The position numbers and the translations under genes are program-made. A stretch of DNA of 13,918 bases from Verrucomicrobiota bacterium (GTDB taxonomy: Bacteria; Verrucomicrobiota; Verrucomicrobiia; Verrucomicrobiales; Akkermansiaceae): assembly GCA_009885905.1 (NCBI GenBank), contig VFJU01000447.1, forward strand, positions 1-13,918. The letters are read 5' to 3'. Under the pieces are notes generated by a model. That model was not told where the DNA came from. It saw only the letters and a list, made by a program, of their open reading frames with translations, and ran no database searches. Positions 8,918 through 13,918 of this stretch are shown here, in pieces (the first letter of the stretch is position 1; every line of letters starts with the position of its first letter).

Positions 8918-10192
8918 CTAGCTACTGGATTTCGATTGAAATCTAACTTCTTCGCAACTCTCATCTGTCGAGATTAAATCCATGTCACCCGAATGAGACG
9001 ACCACTCTTCTATTAAACGGAAACCAACAGCAAGCATCGTGGGCCCAAGAAAAACTCCTACTAAACCAAAAGCCAAGGCGCCGCCGATCACCCCACAGAA
9101 AATCAGCACAAATGGCATCTTGCTACCCTGACTGATTAGATACGGTCGCAAAAAATTGTCCACGCTGCTGATCCCGAGCAATCCCCACAACAACAAAAAC
9201 ACGCCGAATCCAGGCCTATCTTGAGTAAAAAGCCAAAGCGATGCCGGCAGCCAAATGAGCGGAGGGCCGAATGGAATTACCGCGAAAAAAAATGTTAGAA
9301 CAGACAAAAGAACCGCTCCCGGTACCCCAGCAATCCAAAACCCCAAGCCTGCCACAAACGCCTGAGCGAGTGCTGTACCAAGAATCCCATAGATAACTCC
9401 TCGTACAGTATTCCCCGCAACCTTGAGCAAATGCTTGCCACGCTCACCCGCAAGGCGGTCCGCCACTACCGATAGCCGCTTGGAAAGAATTTCTGCATCT
9501 TTTAATAAGAAGAATGCAATAAACGCGCTCAATAAAATTTGAGTCACCCCCTGCCCTACCGCAAAGCCCGCGCCAATCAAGCCACTCTTCGCCCAAACTA
9601 AAAATTTACCTAACAGAACTACTATATGGGGGGTTGGTTGTGTTTTTTTATCATCTACTGTGACGATATCCACTGGGTCAAGCGGCGGAGCATCTTCCAC
9701 CACCGTGCTTTCCTCGGTTTCGATCACGATCTTTGGCCGTGGCGGCGCCACTTCCTTGTCGAGTTGATCCATCCAACGATTCCGGTCTTCTGCAAAGTTC
9801 GACCAATATCCTGTTAGATCACTACCGATCACCGGCACTTGGCCCATCCATGAAGGCGCTTGCTCGGGCGCTGACCTGAACCACTTGTTGGCCGCCGCTG
9901 CCAAGTCCTTACCGTCTTGAGCAATGCTAAACCCAATTAACACGATGGGTCCAGCAAGCATAACAGTTAGAGTAAGCGTGACAAAACAAGCTGCCAACGC
10001 TCGCGAACCACGGAACCAGCGAGTAAAAACGCGCTGCAACGGGAACAACGAATACGTCAAAATTAACGCCCACGAAACGGCTGTGATAAAGGGACGGAGT
10101 ACCGAAAAGCACCCTAAGAGTAGAAGCAATAAAGCCAATCCACCCAGTAAGGGTTCGATCTTAAATCGTTTGTTCTCGTCGATATCTGGCAT
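8918..10192 (-). CDS. AI-2E family transporter (PerM/YdiK-like permease)
   Basis: A 424-residue membrane protein of the AI-2E transporter family (PF01594), named after E. coli TqsA but covering exporters of varied or unknown substrate, including Na+/H+ antiporters. The layout fits: two or three N-terminal helices (about 14-50 and 64-90), a long soluble segment (about 92-190), then five or so helices (about 200-395). The signature stretch is SVDNFLRPYLISQGSKMP (343-360), followed by a Gly-rich pair of helices ending LVGVFLGPTML. The soluble segment contains an unusual proline- and acid-rich insert at about 149-187 (APPRPKIVIETEE, DAPPLDPVD). It also holds an A7 and a C6 tract on the coding strand (9649-9643 and 9633-9628). 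A polar tail of about 25 residues follows the last helix. The ATG at 10192 has no Shine-Dalgarno sequence. The substrate cannot be inferred. It is followed after 4 bases by the serine hydrolase gene. Confidence 0.93.
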   Translation of the reverse strand: MPDIDENKRFKIEPLLGGLALLLLLLGCFSVLRPFITAVSWALILTYSLFPLQRVFTRWFRGSRALAACFVTLTLTVMLAGPIVLIGFSIAQDGKDLAAAANKWFRSAPEQAPSWMGQVPVIGSDLTGYWSNFAEDRNRWMDQLDKEVAPPRPKIVIETEESTVVEDAPPLDPVDIVTVDDKKTQPTPHIVVLLGKFLVWAKSGLIGAGFAVGQGVTQILLSAFIAFFLLKDAEILSKRLSVVADRLAGERGKHLLKVAGNTVRGVIYGILGTALAQAFVAGLGFWIAGVPGAVLLSVLTFFFAVIPFGPPLIWLPASLWLFTQDRPGFGVFLLLWGLLGISSVDNFLRPYLISQGSKMPFVLIFCGVIGGALAFGLVGVFLGPTMLAVGFRLIEEWSSHSGDMDLISTDESCEEVRFQSKSSS

Positions 10193-10249
10193 TGATTGAG
10201 AATAGTTTAATCAGTTTTTCCAAAATTCACCAGCGAGTTTCGCAGGGTT

Positions 10250-10278
10250 TTTGTGATAAGAATCTGGATGATCACAAA
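10250..10278 (-). repeat. Inverted repeat between hemB and the permease gene
   Basis: ATCACAAA (10271-10278) and TTTGTGAT (10250-10257) form a perfect eight-base inverted repeat with a 13-base spacer, in the 98-base gap after the hemB stop. On the minus strand it lies 13 bases past the stop and could end or stabilise the hemB transcript, but no T run follows. TTTGTGAT-N13-ATCACAAA could equally be a binding site for a dimeric regulator; it resembles the half-site style of CRP/FNR-type operators only loosely, and the spacer is too long for that family. The rest of the gap shows nothing recognisable. Confidence 0.35.
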
Positions 10279-10290
10279 CTCGGTCACCGA

Positions 10291-11265
10291 TCACAACCAC
10301 TTACAAACATCCTTGGCAAAATAGGTCATAATCATATCCGCCCCAGCACGTTTGATCGCGATCAGCGACTCCAAGACGATGGCCTTCTCATCAAGCCACC
10401 CACTGGCGGAAGCACTTTTCAGCATGAGGTACTCGCCGCTCACCTGATAGGCGGCGATGGGTAGAGTGCTGGTTTCACGGACTTTGGCGATGACATCTAA
10501 ATAAAGACCTGCAGGTTTCACCATTAGTATATCGGCCCCTTCCGCTTCGTCCAACAAAGTCTCCCGGAGCGCTTCACGCGTATTTGCTGGATCCATCTGG
10601 TAGGTTTTTTTATCGCCGTCTTTGGGCGCAGAATCAAGTGCGCCACGGAACGGTCCGTAAAACGCTGATGCGTACTTGGCGGTGTAACTAAGGATGGAAA
10701 CGTTAATGAAGTCTTCGTCGTCGAGCGCTTCACGGATGGCAGCGACACGGCCATCCATCATGTCAGATGGAGCGACAATATCGGCACCGGCACGCGCATG
10801 GCTGAGCGCTTGGGAGCAGAGCACGTCCACGGTTTCGTCATTAAGAATTTCTAACGTACCTCTCTCGTTGCGTTGGACAATCCCATCATGTCCCTCAGAA
10901 TTATAAGGATCTAACGCAACATCGGTGATGAGACATAGCGTAGGATGAGCCGCCTTGAGCGCACGAATGGCGCGAGGGACAAGACCGTTGTCGTTGAACG
11001 ATTCTTCCGCGAGTGGTGTCTTCAATGAGTCTTCGATTTTCGGAAAAAGCACGACTGCGGGGATTCCAAGCGCATGAGCTTCGCCAGCCTCACGGACGAG
11101 GCTCGCGAGGGACCACCGAGTGACACCGGGCATCGATGGGATCGGCGTATCCTCCGCGTCCTCGTGAAAAAACATCGGCAAAATCAAGTCGGCTGGTGAG
11201 AGGATATTTTCACGAACCATCGAGCGGATTGCGGACGTGCGGCGGTTACGGCGGGGACGGGTCAT
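10291..11265 (-). CDS. hemB: Porphobilinogen synthase (delta-aminolevulinic acid dehydratase)
   Basis: HemB condenses two 5-aminolevulinate molecules into porphobilinogen, the first pyrrole of haem synthesis. From the ATG at 11265 the protein is 324 residues, the normal length. It starts MTRPRRNRRTSAIRSMVREN, the typical RxRR-xxxxR-xxxxE opening. Schiff-base lysines are Lys197 in SYTAKYASAFYGPFR and Lys250 in LMVKPAGLYLD. The metal region TDVALDPYNSEGHDGIV (114-130) lacks the three cysteines of zinc enzymes and has Asp instead, as in the magnesium-type HemB of Pseudomonas; so a Mg-activated, zinc-independent octamer is expected. The frame stays open upstream to 11385 inside acpS, but those residues do not fit the family. 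The acpS stop lies 52 bases upstream; co-transcription with pdxJ-acpS is possible. There is no Shine-Dalgarno sequence. Confidence 0.97.
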   Translation of the reverse strand: MTRPRRNRRTSAIRSMVRENILSPADLILPMFFHEDAEDTPIPSMPGVTRWSLASLVREAGEAHALGIPAVVLFPKIEDSLKTPLAEESFNDNGLVPRAIRALKAAHPTLCLITDVALDPYNSEGHDGIVQRNERGTLEILNDETVDVLCSQALSHARAGADIVAPSDMMDGRVAAIREALDDEDFINVSILSYTAKYASAFYGPFRGALDSAPKDGDKKTYQMDPANTREALRETLLDEAEGADILMVKPAGLYLDVIAKVRETSTLPIAAYQVSGEYLMLKSASASGWLDEKAIVLESLIAIKRAGADMIMTYFAKDVCKWL

Positions 11266-11317
11266 GGTAGGTAAAATTGATTTAGCAAAACAAGAACGCA
11301 GAGATGCACGTGAGGAA

Positions 11318-11722
11318 TCAAGCCTCAACGCTGAGAGCGACGTCGGCAATGGCAATCGCATTCGCGGCAGCATAGTCACGAGCATGACTGAGGCTGATTT
11401 GAATTTCTACAATGCCGTTTTGTTTAGCAAAATGGGCCGCATTTCCACTCAGAATAAGTTTGGGAGCGCCCAAAGAATCTCGGGCAACTTCGAGATCTAG
11501 CCAGCCTGCCTGCCCACCAATGCCTGTACCAAGCGCCTTGGAAACGGCTTCCTTAGCGGCAAATCGCGCAGCGTAATGCAACCCAGGTTTCGCCTGTGCA
11601 TCACAGTACGTCCGCTCGCATGGTGTAAATAATCGGGCTAAAAACAACTCCCCTAACCGCTCGATAGACGAATCTATCCGATCCACTTCCACCACATCGA
11701 TACCAATTCCAAAAATTTTCAT
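11318..11722 (-). CDS. acpS: Holo-[acyl-carrier-protein] synthase
   Basis: AcpS transfers 4'-phosphopantetheine from CoA to apo-ACP, activating it for fatty-acid synthesis. The protein is 134 residues, slightly above the usual 120-126. Both family motifs are present: GIGIDVVEVDRI with Mg-binding Asp9 and, later, ARFAAKEAVSKALGTGIG with Glu58. The C-terminal IQISLSHARDYAAANAIA matches the closing strand of the family. The ATG at 11722 shares one base with the pdxJ stop (TGATG), the signature of translational coupling; an in-frame GTG directly before it is less likely. The pdxJ-acpS order is the same as in E. coli. The product acts on ACP, whose acyl chains FabV, encoded nearby, reduces. Confidence 0.96.
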   Translation of the reverse strand: MKIFGIGIDVVEVDRIDSSIERLGELFLARLFTPCERTYCDAQAKPGLHYAARFAAKEAVSKALGTGIGGQAGWLDLEVARDSLGAPKLILSGNAAHFAKQNGIVEIQISLSHARDYAAANAIAIADVALSVEA

Positions 11723-12465
11723 CACGCAAGGTAGTGGGTCATCGCCTCTTTCATTTCGCGCACCGCGACGGTCAAACCGACGCGTGTGGCACGGGCAATG
11801 ATGCTGTGCCCGATATTTAACTCAGCAAGGTAAGGAATAGTTAGGATCTGACTGATGTTCGTGAAATTAATGCCATGACCCGCATTCACCTGTAAACTTG
11901 GATGAGCATGAGTGGCCGCAACTGTCAGGCGATCTAACTCCATTTTTTCGGCGACGCCCGTAGCATTCGCAAAGGCACCCGTATGAAGTTCGATCATATC
12001 AGCGCCGACTTCGATGGAGGCATCGACTTGTCTGAGTTCGGGGTCGATAAACACGCTGACTCGTATCCCTGCGTCCCTGAGTCGTGCGACGACATCATGA
12101 ATTTTACGCAAGCCACCTAACACATCGAGTCCCCCCTCCGTGGTGATTTCCTGACGATTTTCCGGCACCAGACAGACGAACTCGGGCTTAAGTCGTAGCG
12201 CGATACCTAACATTTCCTCAGTCACCGCCATTTCAAGGTTGAGCGGCACTGTCAACTCGCTGCGGATTCGAAACGCGTCGGCGTCCTGCATATGGCGACG
12301 ATCTCCGCGAATGTGAATCGTCAAAGAATCAGCTCCGCCCGCAACGGCATCGTGCCCCGCCAGGACCGGGCATGGTTCTGCATTTGGCGAGCTTAAATCC
12401 GCAGCATACCGCGCCTGCCGCAGGGTAGCGATATGGTCAATGTTAACTCCAAGCAGCAAAGGCAT
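11722..12465 (-). CDS. pdxJ: Pyridoxine 5'-phosphate synthase
   Basis: PdxJ closes the pyridine ring of vitamin B6, joining 3-amino-2-oxopropyl phosphate (1-amino-acetone 3-phosphate) and 1-deoxyxylulose 5-phosphate in the DXP-dependent route. From the ATG at 12465 the protein is 247 residues, the normal length. It starts MPLLLGVNIDHIATLRQARY, and has HIRGDRRHMQDAD (catalytic His51), LNLEMA (Glu78), LVPENRQEITTEGGLDV, ELHTGAFA and VNAGHGIN (His197), ending in the phosphate-binding NIGHSIIARA. An in-frame ATG 16 codons further up would add residues outside the family pattern. There is no Shine-Dalgarno sequence. It overlaps acpS by one base. Presence of pdxJ implies the DXP-dependent B6 pathway (with pdxA elsewhere) rather than PdxS/T. 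The product, after oxidation to PLP, is the cofactor of the C-S lyase encoded at 3644-4780. Confidence 0.97.
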   Translation of the reverse strand: MPLLLGVNIDHIATLRQARYAADLSSPNAEPCPVLAGHDAVAGGADSLTIHIRGDRRHMQDADAFRIRSELTVPLNLEMAVTEEMLGIALRLKPEFVCLVPENRQEITTEGGLDVLGGLRKIHDVVARLRDAGIRVSVFIDPELRQVDASIEVGADMIELHTGAFANATGVAEKMELDRLTVAATHAHPSLQVNAGHGINFTNISQILTIPYLAELNIGHSIIARATRVGLTVAVREMKEAMTHYLA

Positions 12466-12546
12466 GATGGGAAATAGCCGCAGAATCCTCATCCCGCAAG
12501 ACCCACTTGCCACGACTCCTCACGGCGTTGCCTGCAACATGCATGG

Positions 12547-12921
12547 TCAACCTGGAATATTTCGTAAAATTCCAAAAACAATCACGCCAGCCACCAAAAA
12601 CCAAAACCCAACCACGCCATTTCGAGAGAGAACCGGCCACGACTTTCGATAAACCGACCTAAAAAACAGGGTCCCAGCGACCACTACCCCAAACGGCAAA
12701 AGCACCATGCCCACTGGATTGAAGCGAAACGCCTCACCCAACCGGCCGTGAAGTAGCGCATAAGTCGCCCTTGTCATTCCACACCCAGCACATTCCATCC
12801 CGGTGAGACGGTGAAACAGGCAACCCGGCATCGCGGAAGGTCCACGCTGCCAGAGATAAACAAGAGAGAACAAAAAAATCAACGTGCCTAAAATGCCCCA
12901 CGCTGCAATTTCTCGCCGCAT
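12547..12921 (-). CDS. DUF2752 membrane protein
   Basis: A 124-residue protein with three hydrophobic segments, about 6-24, 70-87 and 103-120. Between the first and second lies PGCLFHRLTGMECAGCGMTR (32-51), then ALLHGRLGEAFRFNP. This C-x9-CxxCGxTR-x-NP pattern is the hallmark of the DUF2752 family, whose function is unknown; the cysteines (34, 44, 47) could bind a metal or form disulfides at the membrane face. The ATG at 12921 shares one base with the stop of the GYF gene (TGATG), so the two are translationally coupled. The frame stays open to 13008, but that part overlaps the GYF gene in another frame. It ends 81 bases before the pdxJ start; that gap holds only a weak GTTGC-AG-GCAAC stem. 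Family assignment is firm, function unknown. Confidence 0.88.
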   Translation of the reverse strand: MRREIAAWGILGTLIFLFSLVYLWQRGPSAMPGCLFHRLTGMECAGCGMTRATYALLHGRLGEAFRFNPVGMVLLPFGVVVAGTLFFRSVYRKSWPVLSRNGVVGFWFLVAGVIVFGILRNIPG

Positions 12922-13265
12922 CAAAGGATCACGCTTCCGACAACGATTGCTGCGATAAGCACGATAGAAAAAATCACACAAAGTGCTCCGAGGAAAAAGG
13001 TGCGCCATGATTTGGAAGCCGCCACAACCGGTTGGGCACTTGCCGCCTCTGCACTCGCTGCATTCACAATCGGCGGTGGAATCTTAGGCAACTGCGGTGA
13101 CTCCATGATCTTGCGTGCACGATCTGCTGAAATCCAATGCGTCATGCCGTCACACCACATCAAATCCGTCGGCAGAATCTCCGCAAGGGCGAGCATCTGC
13201 CGAGCTTCTAGTTCAGAAACCGGTCCGAATTGAACTGCTTCCCTTGAGAAATACCAATCAACCAT
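12921..13265 (-). CDS. GYF_2 (DUF4339) domain protein with a C-terminal membrane anchor
   Basis: The 114-residue protein begins MVDWYFSREAVQFGPVSELE, and residues 4-50 fit the GYF_2 fold: WYF near the start, GP at 14-15, then LMWCDGMTHWISA (35-47) with the conserved Trp, GM and Trp. GYF domains bind proline-rich peptides in eukaryotes; the bacterial GYF_2 version is usually fused to membrane proteins and its ligand is unknown. A Pro/Ala linker follows (59-82), then one hydrophobic helix (about 89-112) at the very C terminus, so the domain probably faces the cytoplasm as a tail-anchored protein. The ATG at 13265 was chosen because the domain starts at once; an ATG at 13289 would add eight residues, and the frame stays open much further upstream across the fabV start. 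It overlaps the DUF2752 gene by one base. Confidence 0.82.
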   Translation of the reverse strand: MVDWYFSREAVQFGPVSELEARQMLALAEILPTDLMWCDGMTHWISADRARKIMESPQLPKIPPPIVNAASAEAASAQPVVAASKSWRTFFLGALCVIFSIVLIAAIVVGSVIL

Positions 13266-13410
13266 GAAAAACTGATAGCATTCCTGCATATTTTGAACAT
13301 TAAAAAATTTTGCGTTCCGAAATAAATCAAATGAGATTGTCCGAAAATCGCCGATGCATCGCCGCAAAACAGTTGCCACGCAGACCGCGAAAGATAGGTT
13401 CTGTGTCGAT
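13266..13410. promoter_or_regulatory. Divergent GYF gene/fabV intergenic region with a 10-base palindrome
   Basis: The 145 bases hold the promoters of both genes. CGATGCATCG (13352-13361) is a perfect palindrome centred about 55 bases before the fabV ATG and is the best operator candidate. A weak fabV promoter could be TTGCCA (13373-13378) and TAGGTT (13395-13400) with a 16-base spacer, giving a leader of only a few bases. An A/T-rich stretch at 13298-13311 lies nearer the GYF start. None of these is strong. Confidence 0.3.
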
Positions 13411-13918
13411 ATGATCATCTCACCGAAAATTCGCGGATTCATCTGTACCACCGCACACCCCGAGGGATGCGCCAAACACGTCGCCGAGCAGATCACTCTA
13501 GTGAAAAGTCGTGGCGTGATGGAAAATGGGCCCAAGCGAGTCTTGGTCATCGGATCTTCAACTGGTTACGGCCTTTCCTCACGTATCGCTGCCGCATTCG
13601 GCTCCAATGCGGCCACTGTCGGGGTGTTTTTTGAACGCCCTGGGGAAGCAGACCGCACCGCAACTGCCGGTTGGTACAACACCCGAGCCTTCGAAATCGA
13701 AGCCGCGGCCGCCGGTCTCTATGCCCGCTCGTTCAATGGCGACGCCTTTTCTGATGCGGTAAAATCCGAGGTCATCGCCGCAATCCAAGCAGATCTCGGT
13801 CAAGTCGATTTGGTCATTTACAGTCTCGCCTCGCCTCGTCGCACCGATCCAAAAACCGCCGAAGTTTATAAATCCGTGCTCAAACCAATCGGCGAAAGCT
13901 ACACCAACAAAAACCTCA
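13411..13918 (+). CDS. fabV: Enoyl-ACP reductase FabV, N-terminal part, cut by window edge
   Basis: FabV reduces the trans-2 double bond of enoyl-ACP with NAD(P)H, the last step of each fatty-acid elongation cycle; related trans-2-enoyl-CoA reductases act on CoA esters. The window holds the first 169 residues. [20 protein letters not shown] (1-20) is the characteristic FabV opening, followed by [20 protein letters not shown] with the dinucleotide-binding loop (48-54), GVFFERPG (71-78), GWYN (87-90), NGDAFSD (109-115), and [19 protein letters not shown] (129-147). This gives a clear match to FabV rather than the shorter FabI. The full protein is usually about 400 residues; the catalytic Tyr-x8-Lys pair lies beyond the edge. 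The ATG at 13411 is the family start; no good Shine-Dalgarno sequence precedes it (only AGG 12 bases upstream). FabV enzymes are typically much less sensitive to triclosan than FabI. It diverges from the GYF_2 gene. Confidence 0.96.
   Translation, partial: MIISPKIRGFICTTAHPEGCAKHVAEQITLVKSRGVMENGPKRVLVIGSSTGYGLSSRIAAAFGSNAATVGVFFERPGEADRTATAGWYNTRAFEIEAAAAGLYARSFNGDAFSDAVKSEVIAAIQADLGQVDLVIYSLASPRRTDPKTAEVYKSVLKPIGESYTNKNL

Noticed and set aside
11266..11385. N-terminal extension of HemB into acpS
   Set aside because: The 40 extra residues are not HemB-like and overlap the end of acpS; the ATG at 11265 gives the normal length.
12505..12546. Terminator between the DUF2752 gene and pdxJ
   Set aside because: Only a five-base GTTGC-AG-GCAAC stem is present, without a T run and with a loop too small to be stable.
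13266..13550. Long N-terminal extension of the GYF gene across the fabV start
   Set aside because: The part above 13411 is antisense to conserved FabV codons and the GYF domain begins directly at the ATG at 13265.

Overview
The window reads as ordinary chromosomal housekeeping DNA from a free-living Gram-negative-type bacterium. It is most probably a member of the Verrucomicrobiota or a neighbouring PVC lineage. That placement is an inference from three things: a long SecA with a large insertion after the DEVD box and a C-terminal zinc motif, the lack of recognisable Shine-Dalgarno sequences at nearly every start, and the style of the Fmt, FabV and GYF/DUF2752 proteins. Base composition looks moderate, a little above 50% GC by eye. 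No tRNA, rRNA, CRISPR array, insertion sequence or prophage gene was seen. Coding density is high and no gap between genes exceeds about 190 bases.

Left part (1-4780): a Rpn/Transposase_31-type nuclease gene runs off the left edge on the minus strand. It is divergent from secA (protein-export ATPase), which is followed after 34 bases by a MalY/PatB-type PLP C-S lyase on the plus strand.

Middle part (4812-11265, all minus strand; read from high to low coordinates): hemB (porphobilinogen synthase), then an AI-2E-family permease, a SxxK serine hydrolase, trpS, a polytopic membrane protein with faint UbiA-like acidic motifs, and fmt. The permease and hydrolase genes are 4 bases apart and the trpS/membrane-protein junction is tight or overlapping, so parts of this run are probably co-transcribed. 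fmt converges on the C-S lyase gene with only 31 bases between their stops.

Right part (11318-13918): on the minus strand a GYF_2-domain membrane protein overlaps a DUF2752 membrane protein by one base (TGATG). It is followed by pdxJ overlapping acpS in exactly the same way, and then by hemB. The pdxJ-acpS pairing is also known from Escherichia coli. fabV (enoyl-ACP reductase) diverges from the GYF gene and is cut by the right edge. AcpS (ACP activation) and FabV (last step of fatty-acid elongation) both serve lipid synthesis. PdxJ makes the PLP used by the C-S lyase. Fmt and TrpS serve translation, and SecA exports the products.

The less ordinary items are the coupled GYF_2-DUF2752 pair, the UbiA-like orphan membrane protein, two adjacent hairpins in the trpS leader, an intrinsic-terminator-shaped hairpin inside the C-S lyase gene, and the near-absence of Shine-Dalgarno sequences. 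I did not find convincing evidence for a wholly new multi-gene system.
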